Below, in pieces: positions 52,102-60,858 of a stretch of 64,000 nucleotides of DNA. This stretch comes from Enhygromyxa salina. Its GTDB lineage: Bacteria; Myxococcota_A; Polyangia; Nannocystales; Nannocystaceae. The position numbers were made by a program, and so were the translations under genes. Numbering within the stretch: position 1 is the stretch's first letter; every line of letters starts with the position of its first letter. The stretch is from NCBI RefSeq assembly GCF_000737335.2, contig NZ_JMCC02000027.1, positions 14,387-78,386 of the forward strand. The letters run 5' to 3'. The notes below the pieces were generated by a model. The model was not told the DNA's origin. It saw only the letters and a program-made list of their open reading frames with translations, and ran no database searches.

Positions 52102-52668
52102 ATGCTGACTGACTTGGGTTTGCGCCTCGAGGGCGTTCATGCGGAGCTGGCTGATCCCGGGCGGCTTCGCTTTGCGGCGGTCATCGGGTTGTTGGTCGAT
52201 CGTGTCGAGGTCGGCGAGGAGCCGGCCCTGCTGCTGATCGAGCGGTCGAGCACGCTCCGGCAGCACCCGGGGCAGATCGCGTTTCCGGGCGGGAAGGTCG
52301 AGCCGGGGGATCGTGACCTGCTCGACACGGCGCTGCGCGAGGCTTCGGAAGAAGTTGGGCTTCCGCGCGAGCAGGTGTCGGTGCTCGGTCGGTTGACGCC
52401 GGTGCCAACGCCTACGGGCTACATGATCGTGCCCTTCGTGGGTCGCGTGGAGGGGGAGTGGCAACCGCGGCGGGAGAGCGGGGAGGTCGAGCGGATCCTC
52501 ATGCCGTCGCTGCGCACGCTGATGGACCCTGCGATCCACCAGCTCACCGGCAGCGTGGAGTGGGAAGGGCAGCACTATGACCTGCACCAATTCAACATCG
52601 CGGACCCACCGCTGTGGGGGGCGACGGCGCGGATGGTGTGGGATCTGATCGAGCGAATCCGCGGCTGA
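52102..52668 (+). CDS. Nudix hydrolase, CoA pyrophosphatase-like
   Basis: 188 residues. Nudix box GGKVEPGDRDLLDTALREAS followed by EEVGL, close to GX5EX7REUXEEXGU. The preceding LLIERSSTLRQHPGQIAFPGG pattern is typical of the NudL/CoA diphosphatase subgroup, which cleaves CoA or related dinucleotide-like substrates. ATG 52102 is chosen since the upstream frame crosses repeat R1. Confidence 0.9.
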   Translation: MLTDLGLRLEGVHAELADPGRLRFAAVIGLLVDRVEVGEEPALLLIERSSTLRQHPGQIAFPGGKVEPGDRDLLDTALREASEEVGLPREQVSVLGRLTPVPTPTGYMIVPFVGRVEGEWQPRRESGEVERILMPSLRTLMDPAIHQLTGSVEWEGQHYDLHQFNIADPPLWGATARMVWDLIERIRG

Positions 52669-52746
52669 GCCCAGACTCACTTCGAATCTGGAGGTGTAGT
52701 CTGGGGCGCATTTTTTTTGGGCTAGATGTCGTTGAGCCTATGATTC

Positions 52747-52775
52747 GTGACGAGCGCAGACCGCTCGGCTAGAGT
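52747..52775 (+). promoter_or_regulatory. Possible promoter GTGACG-N17-TAGAGT
   Basis: TAGAGT (52770-52775) with a four-of-six -35 match (GTGACG, 52747-52752) at 17 bp. It would give the lipoprotein at 52812 a leader of about 30 nt, with GGAG before its ATG. Confidence 0.35.
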
Positions 52776-52811
52776 GCCGCCGCAACCAAGGCCCTGGAGA
52801 CTTGTACACCG

Positions 52812-53684
52812 ATGACACTACGAATGACTGAATCTGCGTTGCTCTCGTTGCCGCTCGCGTTGGCCATGTGCCTGTCCGCGTGCGGCGACAGCTCGGCCGA
52901 CGCTGGCGATGGCGAGACCGCGGGGAGCGAGACGGCTACGGACACCAGCACCGGTGACGGTGACGGGGATCCCAGCACGGGCGACGGCGACGGCGACCCT
53001 GCCGGCGACGGTGACGCTGACACCAGCTGTCCGGTTGGCTCGGAAGGCTGCCCGTGCACGGGCGGTGGCGCGTGTGACCCCGGGCTGATGTGCGATGGCG
53101 GAGAGTGCGTGCCTGCGTCGGGTGACGGCGACGGCGACACGGGTGACGGCGACGGCGACGGAGACGGCGACACGGGTGACGGCGACGGCGACGGCGACAC
53201 GGGCGGCAGCGCCTGCAACGGCGACGAGTTCATTGCGATCGAGGCGATCGACGCCGACGAGATCGTGGGCTGGAACGAGACCATGAGCCAGCTCGGCGAA
53301 GGGCTGATCCTGGCCTACGACAACCAATCGCCCAACGCCTATGTCCAGTTCAATCTGGACATCCCCTGCGATGACGACTGGCACATCTGGGTGCGCGGCA
53401 TCAACAACCAGGGCGCGGACTCTTACTTCGCGCTGGTCGACGGCGAGCCCATGCCCGTGCCGATCTTCGAGCTCGACTGCACCAATGGACCGCAAGCCCC
53501 CGAGTATCAATGGGGCGAGCTGAACTGGCGCGACCAAATGGCGCCTAACTGCGAGTACGTTGAAGACCCGTGGGTCCAGACCTGGGAAGCTGGTGCCCAC
53601 GTCTTCACGCTTGGGTACCACCCGCAAGAAGCCTACGCGCTCTCGCGGATCTGGCTGACCAACACGGATCAGACCCCGCCCTGA
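52812..53684 (+). CDS. Lipoprotein with Gly-Asp linkers and an EB/EGF-like Cys knot
   Basis: 290 residues. Lipobox LSAC, then GDGDGD-type linkers around a small Cys-rich module (CPVGSEGCPC, CDPGLMCDGGEC), and a C-terminal beta-sandwich of about 150 residues with several Trp (DDWHIWVRGINNQGADSYF). The last domain resembles carbohydrate-binding or jelly-roll domains, but I cannot assign it. A terminator follows at 53705. Confidence 0.8.
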   Translation: MTLRMTESALLSLPLALAMCLSACGDSSADAGDGETAGSETATDTSTGDGDGDPSTGDGDGDPAGDGDADTSCPVGSEGCPCTGGGACDPGLMCDGGECVPASGDGDGDTGDGDGDGDGDTGDGDGDGDTGGSACNGDEFIAIEAIDADEIVGWNETMSQLGEGLILAYDNQSPNAYVQFNLDIPCDDDWHIWVRGINNQGADSYFALVDGEPMPVPIFELDCTNGPQAPEYQWGELNWRDQMAPNCEYVEDPWVQTWEAGAHVFTLGYHPQEAYALSRIWLTNTDQTPP

Positions 53685-53704
53685 TCATCGGCGTTCTCGG
53701 GCTG

Positions 53705-53740
53705 GACCGGTGCATCCATGTGGACGCACCGGTCTTTTTT
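53705..53740 (+). terminator. Rho-independent terminator
   Basis: GACCGGTGC pairs with GCACCGGTC across a 12-base loop and is followed by six T. It ends the lipoprotein gene at 53684. Confidence 0.92.
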
Positions 53741-53791
53741 CATGTGCGTCGCTTGCACCGCCGCAAAGTCGAGAGTTCTGGTCGCATCTGC

Positions 53792-53797
53792 GATACT
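53792..53797 (+). promoter_or_regulatory. Extended -10 box GATACT, leaderless type
   Basis: TGCGATACT ends 7 bp before ATG 53805. Confidence 0.45.
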
Positions 53798-53804
53798 CGT
53801 GAGC

Positions 53805-54542
53805 ATGTCGTTGCTCCGCTCGACCCAGACCTTGCCATTGTCCTGCCTGTGCTTTTGCGCGCTCCTGCTGGGCGCCTGCGCGGACCCGCCCGCGGGCGAG
53901 GAGGCCGGGACCGAGACCAACGGGACCGAGACCAACGGCTCGACCACAGACGCACCGACGGGCACCGAGACCGAGGGCGCAGCCTGCATGCTGCCGGAGA
54001 ACGACACCCCGACGGCGTCCACCGCCACGATCACGATCCGCAACGACAGCGCCGAGGTCGCCTACCTCCTGCCCAAGTCCGAGTTTGGCTGCAACTACGG
54101 CAAATATCAGATCGACATCGAAGGCCAGAACGTCTTTCACGATCACCCAGGCGCCTACCCGTTCGCGTGCGACGCCAACCTGTGTGACTACGGCTGCTCG
54201 GATGGCGGGGACATGGGCTTGGTCATCAACCCAGGCGCGAGCACCGAGCTGACCTGGAACGGCGCGGTCTGGCAGCGCGAGACGCTGAGCGACGCATGCA
54301 TCACCGAGCTGGATTGCGTCAATGCGGCGACGGAGTGCGACGTCCGCAAGATCTACGAGAGCGTTGACTATACCGTGCGGATCCAGCTGTCCGAGACGTG
54401 TCCTGGTGTGGAAGACGAGTGCGTCGCGTGCGACAGCGACGTGTGTGAGCTGTTCGTGTATGAGCCTTCGGGGTTCCCGACGTGGAAGTCCTTCGAGGCA
54501 AGCGGGACCTTTCCCGAAGGCGTGGAGATTGTGATCAACTAG
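53805..54542 (+). CDS. Cys-rich lipoprotein of unknown function
   Basis: 245 residues. Lipobox LLGAC, a Thr/Glu/Asn-rich linker (GTETNG repeats), then a domain of about 190 residues with a dozen Cys (CDANLCDYGC, CITELDC, CVACDSDVC). It looks like an extracellular disulfide-stabilised domain of no family I know. The start is fixed by the signal peptide and by the -10 box 7 bp upstream. Confidence 0.78.
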   Translation: MSLLRSTQTLPLSCLCFCALLLGACADPPAGEEAGTETNGTETNGSTTDAPTGTETEGAACMLPENDTPTASTATITIRNDSAEVAYLLPKSEFGCNYGKYQIDIEGQNVFHDHPGAYPFACDANLCDYGCSDGGDMGLVINPGASTELTWNGAVWQRETLSDACITELDCVNAATECDVRKIYESVDYTVRIQLSETCPGVEDECVACDSDVCELFVYEPSGFPTWKSFEASGTFPEGVEIVIN

Positions 54543-54728
54543 CGGACGAGGTCAGGTGCGCGGTCTTCGAGGGGACCCGGCCGCCGCGTTCGTGTGCTAC
54601 CTTTGGGTTCCGCAGCTTTGGTCCGCCGCGCGCGTGTCAGGTGTCAACCTCACGCAGGCCGCCCGGTGAGGTCCTTGCAGCTCGGAGCCCACGCCGTACA
54701 CGGCGGGAGAGGAGCACCCATTTATTCC

Positions 54729-55706
54729 ATGTCACTGTCCTGGTCGAGTCGCGCCATGTTCCCCCTGGTCCGCCGCGCGGGATGGCTGGCGCTGGCGGGC
54801 CTGGCCGGATCGATCCTGACCACGGCCACAGCCAGCCGCCTGTTGGTGACCGAAGAGGCGCTGGTCGAGGTCGCCGCGCGTCCATCCACCACGGCCCCCG
54901 TCGAGCGCGCGCCAGCCCAGCCGGGTGAGCCAGCCCAGCCGGGTGAGCCGGCTGCGGTGCCGAGCGAGCGCGCGCCAAGCCATGGGGACCTCGTGAAGCA
55001 CAACGTGTTTTGTCCCACGTGCAGGCCGGCTCCTGCGCTAGATCCTGCCGCCCCAGTCCAGGTCGCGCTCGCCCCGACCGAGCTCCCCCTGGTCTTGCTC
55101 GCAACGATGGAGTCGGAGGACCCGCTCGACTCCATGGCATCAATCGCCGACAGCGAGCGCAGGTCCACGGGGGTATTTGGCGTCAACGAGCAGCCTCGAG
55201 CCGGCGTCGTGATCGCCGAGATTCGGCGCGGTCGCGTGCTCCTGCGTACGCACCAGGGCCTGCGGACGCTCGATCTTCCCAACCCCGATCAGCCCAAGTC
55301 CAAGTCCAAGCCCAAATCAAAGCCCAAGCCCGAGAAGCGCGGCTCGAGGGAGATCCCCGGCGCCCGCGAGGCAATTAGCTGCAACGGCCACGACTGCACC
55401 GTCGATCGGAAGTTCGTTGAAAAGCTGCTGGCCAACCCCGCGCAGCTGACCCGGCAGGCCAAGCTGGTCCCAGCTGTGAAGGACGGTGACATCCGCGGGT
55501 TTCGCCTCTCCCGACTCCGACGCGGCACGCTCTTGCGCTTGCTCGGCCTCCACAATGGCGACACCTTGCTCGCGGTCAACGGCGTCAAGCTCGACTCGAT
55601 GGACCGGGCGATCGGGCTCTACTCCAAGCTACGCCGCGCGTCGAACCTGGACGTGACCGTCGAGCGCAAGGGCAAGGTCTTTGACACTCACATCGCGATC
55701 CGCTGA
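54729..55706 (+). CDS. gspC: GspC-like type II secretion protein with PDZ domain
   Basis: 325 residues. One N-terminal membrane segment (near residue 25), a Pro/Ala-rich linker, the homology region with paired Cys (HNVFCPTC) and LVLLATMESEDP, a Lys/Ser/Pro repeat, and a C-terminal PDZ domain (GDIRGFRLSRLRRGTLLRLL then GLHNGDTLLAVNG). GspC links the inner-membrane platform of type II secretion to the outer-membrane secretin. No other gsp gene is nearby, so it may belong to a remote operon or serve a different machine. A second ATG nine codons on is possible. Confidence 0.75.
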   Translation: MSLSWSSRAMFPLVRRAGWLALAGLAGSILTTATASRLLVTEEALVEVAARPSTTAPVERAPAQPGEPAQPGEPAAVPSERAPSHGDLVKHNVFCPTCRPAPALDPAAPVQVALAPTELPLVLLATMESEDPLDSMASIADSERRSTGVFGVNEQPRAGVVIAEIRRGRVLLRTHQGLRTLDLPNPDQPKSKSKPKSKPKPEKRGSREIPGAREAISCNGHDCTVDRKFVEKLLANPAQLTRQAKLVPAVKDGDIRGFRLSRLRRGTLLRLLGLHNGDTLLAVNGVKLDSMDRAIGLYSKLRRASNLDVTVERKGKVFDTHIAIR

Positions 55707-55730
55707 CGCGATCCGCCAAAGCTGTTCGAC

Positions 55731-56081
55731 TCACGCCTTGTCGGGGTCGAGGCCCAGGCCTTCGGCGGAGACACAGCGGACGAAGCCCTCGTAGCTTCGC
55801 CCGCCAACGATCCCGCCCCTGCGGCTCTCGGCGTCGCGCTCTGACAACACCATGTAGTCACCCTCGCAGGCCTTTGAAGCCTCTCGCCGCCACAGGGACT
55901 TCAGCGTCGCGCTCGAGGTCAGCGGACCGCCCTCTGCCAACACGTAGACGGAGCCGTCCTCCATCGGCGCAGCGAGGGCCTGGGGACCCTGGGTCGCCGC
56001 CATCAGGGGTATCGCCGCGAGCGGCGACGCGCATGCGGCCGAGCCGAGGAGGGCCAGAGTGATGCAGAGCTGCGCGCGCAT
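55731..56081 (-). CDS. Small lipoprotein of unknown function
   Basis: 116 residues. Lipobox GSAAC, then a compact domain with two Cys (KACEGDY, VRCVSAEG). ATG 56081 starts the signal peptide; the longer frame to 56456 is not coding-like. It converges with the gspC-like gene, 24 bp apart. Confidence 0.65.
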   Translation of the reverse strand: MRAQLCITLALLGSAACASPLAAIPLMAATQGPQALAAPMEDGSVYVLAEGGPLTSSATLKSLWRREASKACEGDYMVLSERDAESRRGGIVGGRSYEGFVRCVSAEGLGLDPDKA

Positions 56082-56165
56082 GGGCGACGGTGCCACGAGT
56101 TGCTGGTGGTACGAAAAAACTGACGCAGGTGGAGGACCCGGGGACCGGAACAGTCTTGTGGCAGC

Positions 56166-56447
56166 ATGAAGGTCATGCGTGACCCCGTGGGGCTCGACGC
56201 CCGAGCCACGGTTCTGCTCCTGGTTGCGCTTGGGTTGGGGTGTGGCCCACGGCCGCCGCGGGCGTTGGGCGTTGGCGAGGCGTTGGGCCCCCAGCACTCG
56301 CGTCAACTCGCGCTTCGAGCCGGCGCGGCGTGGTGCTGGGGGAACAACGAAGCTGGGCAGCTCGGGACGGCCGGGCCCCCGTGGTCGCTCGAGGCGTTGC
56401 TGGTGGAGTCCGATTGGTCGCTCGCAGGTGAGCCCACAAACGAGTGA
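56166..56447 (+). CDS. Truncated RCC1-type lipoprotein
   Basis: 93 residues. Lipobox LGLGC followed by one RCC1 motif (LALRAGAAWCWGNNEAGQLG). Full RCC1 propellers have about seven such blades; this frame stops after one. It is either a relic of a larger protein or a very small derivative. Confidence 0.5.
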   Translation: MKVMRDPVGLDARATVLLLVALGLGCGPRPPRALGVGEALGPQHSRQLALRAGAAWCWGNNEAGQLGTAGPPWSLEALLVESDWSLAGEPTNE

Positions 56448-56496
56448 CTCTGTCACCCAACCCGTTCGGCTACGTTCGTCTGCGGCTCGACCCTGC

Positions 56497-56502
56497 TAGC
56501 CT
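56497..56502 (+). promoter_or_regulatory. Extended -10 box TAGCCT, leaderless type
   Basis: TGCTAGCCT ends 7 bp before GTG 56510 and supports that start for queG. Confidence 0.45.
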
Positions 56503-56509
56503 CCGCGAA

Positions 56510-57619
56510 GTGCCACCCACCCCCACCGCTCCCGCGACGCTCGACGACGAGACGCTCGCGGTGCTCGCCGCCCACGCCGAGCCGCTCGGGCTGCTCCAAC
56601 TCGGCGCGGTCCGCCTGGATCACCCCGGCTTCGCCCCCGCGCGCGCGAGCTTGGCCGACTACCTCGAGCGCGGCGCCGAGGGTGAGATGGCGTTCATGTC
56701 GCGGAGCGAGTCGGTGCGCATGGATCCGAGCGAGATGCTCCCCGGCGCCAAGTCAGCCCTGGTCGCCGTGGTCCCCTACGCCGGCGAGCCGGGCCCCGTC
56801 GCTCGCTACGCACAGTGGAGCGACTACCACACGGAGCTTCACCGTCGGCTCGAGCGCCTGAGCGAACACCTGCACGCGCGCGTGCCCGGGATCGAGACCC
56901 TGATCTGCGTCGACACCAAGCCGGTGCTCGAGCGCGCCGTCGCGGTCTTGGCTGGGCTCGGGTTCCTTGGCAAGAACGGCTGCCTGATCGTGCCGGGGTT
57001 GGGCAGCTACGTGTTGATCGCCGTGCTGCTCACGACCGCGCGGTGGACAGGCACGGATCGCAGCCCAACCTATGCCCGCGATCAAACCCGCGCGCCGTGG
57101 GACGCGTGCGGCAGCTGTCGGCTGTGCCTGGAGCACTGCCCAACCGATGCGTTTGACTCGCCGGGCAAGCTCGATCCACGCCGCTGCATCTCGTACCTCA
57201 CGATCGAACACCGCGGCCCGATCCCCGATCCGCTAGCCAGCCAAATGGGCCAGCGCATCGCCGGCTGCGACGTGTGCCAAGAGGTCTGCCCCTACAACCG
57301 CTCGAGCACCCGTGAGGATCGAGTGCCCGCGTCCGCGTGGCTCGAGCCCCCGCCTGGCCACGCGCGCGTGCCCGATCTGGCTCGGCTCGCGAACGTCGGC
57401 AACAACCAGCATCGACAGTTCGTGAAGCAGACTGCGCTCAATCGGATCCCCCGCGCGGCGCTGCGGCGCAACGCGATCTTGGCCCTCGGCAATGGCCAAG
57501 GCCCCGCGAGCCAGGATGAACGCGAGGCGCTGCGACTGGCCATGACTGACCCCTCGCCCGAGCTGGCCGCGCTGGCTCGCTGGGCATCCGCGCGTCGACA
57601 GGTCGAGTTGGTAGAGTAA
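56510..57619 (+). CDS. queG: Epoxyqueuosine reductase
   Basis: 369 residues. Last step of queuosine synthesis on tRNA, using cobalamin and two [4Fe-4S] clusters. Cluster motifs CGSCRLCLEHCPTDAF and CDVCQEVCPYNR are intact. The cobalamin domain (GLGFLGKNGCLIVPGLGSY) and the C-terminal helical repeats are present. GTG 56510 is preferred over GTG 56444, which overlaps the RCC1 relic: it matches family length and has a -10 box 7 bp upstream. Confidence 0.94.
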   Translation: MPPTPTAPATLDDETLAVLAAHAEPLGLLQLGAVRLDHPGFAPARASLADYLERGAEGEMAFMSRSESVRMDPSEMLPGAKSALVAVVPYAGEPGPVARYAQWSDYHTELHRRLERLSEHLHARVPGIETLICVDTKPVLERAVAVLAGLGFLGKNGCLIVPGLGSYVLIAVLLTTARWTGTDRSPTYARDQTRAPWDACGSCRLCLEHCPTDAFDSPGKLDPRRCISYLTIEHRGPIPDPLASQMGQRIAGCDVCQEVCPYNRSSTREDRVPASAWLEPPPGHARVPDLARLANVGNNQHRQFVKQTALNRIPRAALRRNAILALGNGQGPASQDEREALRLAMTDPSPELAALARWASARRQVELVE

Positions 57620-57731
57620 TTGTGCACACGCAGTGCACTGCCATATGTGTGGTCTAACCCAACTCTATTTCCATACACACCAGTATTGGCGCCCCAAAGC
57701 TAGCTTTGGCTTGAATCATATTTGTGGCGGC

Positions 57732-57737
57732 TATAAA
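57732..57737 (+). promoter_or_regulatory. -10 box TATAAA, leaderless type
   Basis: TATAAA ends 8 bp before GTG 57746. TTGAAT at 57711 is a possible -35, though the spacer is only 15 bp. Confidence 0.5.
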
Positions 57738-57745
57738 AGAACTCA

Positions 57746-58636
57746 GTGTCACGTCGAATTGCGCCTTTGGGAACCCTGGTCGTGCTCGTGGGCGCGACGG
57801 CGTTGAGCGCCTGCTACTCGGGCATCGACCCCGACGATTGGTACCTCGACGACGGCTTTGGTGACACGCTTGGCGAGACTGACGGCGGCGAGGGCGCCGA
57901 CAGCGGGCAGGGGGACGGGGACGGGGATCCGAACCCAACGACTGGCGACGGCGACGGAGATCCGAACCCGACGACCGGCGACCCGACGACTGGCGATCCC
58001 AGCACAGGCGACGGCGATGGCGATGGCGACCCGACGACCGGCGATCCCACAACCGGCGATGGCGACGGCGACGGCGACGGCGACGGCGATGGCGACGGCG
58101 ATGGCGACCCGACGACGGGTGACCCAACCACGGGCGACGGCGACGGCGACGGCGACGGCGATGGCGATCCGCTGCCCAACAACCCCTACTGCAACCCGGT
58201 CTCCGATTGGATGCAGTCGTGGGTCGACAAGGAGCTCGAGGTCATCGAGCTCGTCAACGCCGCCCGGGCGCAGGGCGGCAATTGTGGCAGCGAAGGCAAC
58301 TTTGCACCCTCGGGGCCGCTGACCTGGCAAGCCGCGCTGACCTGCGCCGCGCGAGTCCACTCAAAGGACATGGCGGACAACAATTATTTCTCGCACACCA
58401 ACCAGCAGGGCAACGGCCCCGGGTGGCGCCTGGACCAGGCCGGCTACAACGGCGGCGCTTGGGGCGAGAACATCGCGGCTGGCTACCCGGATCCGGCCAA
58501 CGTGGTGCAGGGCTGGCTCGACTCGGATGGGCACTGCGCGAACATGCTCAACGGCAACTTCACGCTGATCGGTGTTGGGTACGCGTCGGGCAACGGCCAG
58601 TACGGCAGCTACTGGACCCAGACCTTCGGGAAATAG
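57746..58636 (+). CDS. CAP/SCP-domain lipoprotein with a long Gly-Asp/Thr linker
   Basis: 296 residues. Lipobox LSAC, then a linker of about 95 residues built from GDGDGD and DPTTGDPTTG units, then a CAP domain with its signatures: AARVHSKDMADNNYFSH, GENIAAGYPDP, WLDSDGHCANML and TLIGVGYA. The CAP His/Glu residues are present. Bacterial CAP proteins are secreted and their functions vary. The start is GTG 57746, set by the signal peptide and the TATAAA box. Confidence 0.92.
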   Translation: MSRRIAPLGTLVVLVGATALSACYSGIDPDDWYLDDGFGDTLGETDGGEGADSGQGDGDGDPNPTTGDGDGDPNPTTGDPTTGDPSTGDGDGDGDPTTGDPTTGDGDGDGDGDGDGDGDGDPTTGDPTTGDGDGDGDGDGDPLPNNPYCNPVSDWMQSWVDKELEVIELVNAARAQGGNCGSEGNFAPSGPLTWQAALTCAARVHSKDMADNNYFSHTNQQGNGPGWRLDQAGYNGGAWGENIAAGYPDPANVVQGWLDSDGHCANMLNGNFTLIGVGYASGNGQYGSYWTQTFGK

Positions 58637-58643
58637 GCCCGGG

Positions 58644-60689
58644 TCAGCCGTGCTCGCGGATCACGTCGAGCAAGCCCTCGCCGTAGCGCTCCGCCTTGGT
58701 CGGACCGATCCCGTGGGCCTGCTGCAGCTGCGCGAGGTCGCGGGGCCGCAGCAGCGCGACCTCGCGCAAGGTTCGGTCGCTGGCGACGACATAAGGCGGC
58801 ACGTCTTCGGCCTTCGAGACCTCCAGCCGATGGGCGCGGAGCCGCTCGAACAGCGCCTGCGCGGCCTTGTCGAGCTCGGTCCCGTCGCTGGCAGGGCGAC
58901 GCTCGCGGGGCTTGGTGCGGCGATCGGGCAGGTCGGTTGGCGGCAGCACGATCCGAGCGGGCCGCGTGGCCATCATGACTTCGCGGCCGGCCTCTGTCAG
59001 GACCGCGAGCGGGCGATCACCGGGGGTGTACTCGACCCAACCAGCGGCGACGCAGCGGTGCATGAGCTTCTTGACCCAGTGCTCGGGGAACTCCGAGAGC
59101 GCGCCAAAGGTCTTCACGCGATCGAGCCCGCCCCGCTGCAGGCGCGCGTCGTCGACCCCGGCGAGCAGCTTGACGGCCGCGGTCAGCCCGAACCTCTGGT
59201 GGATCCGCGCGACCCCAGACAGGGCCTTGCGCACGATCAAGGTGGTCTGCTCGTCGTCGAACTCGGCCTCGTCGTCGTCGCCGAGCGCCTCGCACACGTC
59301 ACAGTGCCCGCAGCCTTCCAACAGCTCGTCCTCGTCGCCGAAGTAGCGCAGGATCGCGTCGTGGCGGCAGGTGCCGCTCTCGGCCCAGCGGATCAGCTCG
59401 AGGAACATGCCCCACTTGTGCTCGACGATGTCGGGATCCGGGGGGCGGCCGTCGATGTCGTACTCGAGCAAGCGGCGGCGCAGCGGGAGATCCTGGGCCG
59501 AGTAGATCATCAGGCCAAACGCCGGCTCGCCGTCACGACCGGCGCGACCGACCTCTTGGTAATAGGCCTCGATCGAGCCGGGTGGGGCCCAGTGGACGAC
59601 AGCCCGCACATCGCTGCGATCAATGCCCATCCCAAACGCGTTGGTTGCGACCACGACCTGCAGCTCACCGCTGGAGAACGCTTGCTGCACGCGCTCGCGC
59701 AGGTTGCCGTCGAGCCCGGCGTGGTAGGCCCCGCACTGCCAGCCCTTGCTCTGCAGCCGCTCACACTCTTGCTCGGTGATCTTGCGGGTGGGGGCATAAA
59801 TGATCGCGGCGCCCGGGCTGCTGCTGTCTGGCTTACCGAGCGCTTGTTGCAGCAGCGCGTCGAGCTGCTCGCGGCGATCGCTGGGGCGCCCGGCTTCGAT
59901 CGCGCGCAGGCGCAGGTTGGGCCGCGCGAAGCCACGGACGATCTGCGGGGTGTTGGCGCCAAGGTGAAGCTTGGCCAGGATCTCGTCGCGGACGATCGGC
60001 GTGGCCGTGGCGGTGCACGCCAACACCTTGGTGTCGCCGGGTAGCGAGCGGATGAACTCGCCGATCTGCATGTACTCGGGGCGAAAGTCGTGACCCCACT
60101 CCGAGATGCAGTGGGCCTCGTCAACGGCGACCAGCGGGACGCGGATGCGCGCCAACAGCCCGCGAAAGCCCCCAAACATGAGGCGCTCGGGCGCGACGTA
60201 GACCAACTTGTAGGCCCCCGCCGCGATGTCGCGCATGCGCTGGCGCAGCTCGCTGCTGTCCAAGGTGGAGGCCAAGAAAGTCGCCGGGATCCCGCACGCC
60301 TGCATGCTGGACACCTGATCGTGCATGAGGGCGATCAGCGGGGAGATCACCAAGGTGGTGCCGGGCAGCAGGGCGGCGGGCAGCTGGTAGGTCAGGCTCT
60401 TGCCGCCGCCGGTTGGGGCGACCAAGAGCAGCCGCGTGGACTCGAGGAGGGTCTGCACGGCCTCGCGCTGGCCGGGGCGGAATTGCTCGTGGCCGAAGAT
60501 CTGCAGGCCCGCGTCGAGATCCAGCGCGCCGCCCTCGAGCAGGGGCACCAGGGGATCCGCGCACTGGGGGGCGCGCGCAGTGGGGTCTGGACCCGGGTCG
60601 TCTGCGTCCTCGAACACCTCGTCGAAGTCGTCGAGCGGGACCTGATCCATCCATGCAGGCGGTTCGAGGTCGGAGCGTGGATCAGCCAT
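58644..60689 (-). CDS. recQ: ATP-dependent DNA helicase RecQ
   Basis: 681 residues. Unwinds DNA 3' to 5' in recombination and fork repair. Walker A (APTGGGKSLTYQ), DEAH box (VDEAHCISEWGHDFRPEY), helicase C-terminal motifs (ATNAFGMGIDRSDVRAVVHW, YYQEVGRAGRDG), Cys zinc site (CRHDAILRYFG, CGHCDVC), winged helix, and an HRDC domain at the end. ATG 60689 is chosen over 60737: GATACC ends 8 bp before it. Confidence 0.96.
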   Translation of the reverse strand: MADPRSDLEPPAWMDQVPLDDFDEVFEDADDPGPDPTARAPQCADPLVPLLEGGALDLDAGLQIFGHEQFRPGQREAVQTLLESTRLLLVAPTGGGKSLTYQLPAALLPGTTLVISPLIALMHDQVSSMQACGIPATFLASTLDSSELRQRMRDIAAGAYKLVYVAPERLMFGGFRGLLARIRVPLVAVDEAHCISEWGHDFRPEYMQIGEFIRSLPGDTKVLACTATATPIVRDEILAKLHLGANTPQIVRGFARPNLRLRAIEAGRPSDRREQLDALLQQALGKPDSSSPGAAIIYAPTRKITEQECERLQSKGWQCGAYHAGLDGNLRERVQQAFSSGELQVVVATNAFGMGIDRSDVRAVVHWAPPGSIEAYYQEVGRAGRDGEPAFGLMIYSAQDLPLRRRLLEYDIDGRPPDPDIVEHKWGMFLELIRWAESGTCRHDAILRYFGDEDELLEGCGHCDVCEALGDDDEAEFDDEQTTLIVRKALSGVARIHQRFGLTAAVKLLAGVDDARLQRGGLDRVKTFGALSEFPEHWVKKLMHRCVAAGWVEYTPGDRPLAVLTEAGREVMMATRPARIVLPPTDLPDRRTKPRERRPASDGTELDKAAQALFERLRAHRLEVSKAEDVPPYVVASDRTLREVALLRPRDLAQLQQAHGIGPTKAERYGEGLLDVIREHG

Positions 60690-60697
60690 CGAAGTCC

Positions 60698-60703
60698 GGT
60701 ATC
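60698..60703 (-). promoter_or_regulatory. -10 box GATACC, leaderless type
   Basis: On the minus strand GATACC ends 8 bp before ATG 60689. Confidence 0.35.
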
Positions 60704-60846
60704 GGCCACCGCGAGGGGGAGTTGCAAGCCGCGGCAAAAAAACTAGCGATCGTTGTCGAGCGCGGCCCGCCGACCGCGGCCGGAACGCAGGGATACCGGC
60801 ACGCTACCAGTGAGTGAGCGCTCGCGGCCGTGCACGCCACCTCGTC

Positions 60847-60852
60847 TAAGAT
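60847..60852 (+). promoter_or_regulatory. -10 box TAAGAT, leaderless type
   Basis: TAAGAT ends 6 bp before ATG 60859. The recQ start diverges 170 bp away. Confidence 0.5.
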
Positions 60853-60858
60853 CCCCCG

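Noticed and set aside
57900..58170. Regular GAC/GGC-rich repeats as a possible CRISPR array
   Set aside because: The repeats are codon-phased microsatellites encoding Gly-Asp and Thr-Gly-Asp linkers, with no unique spacers.
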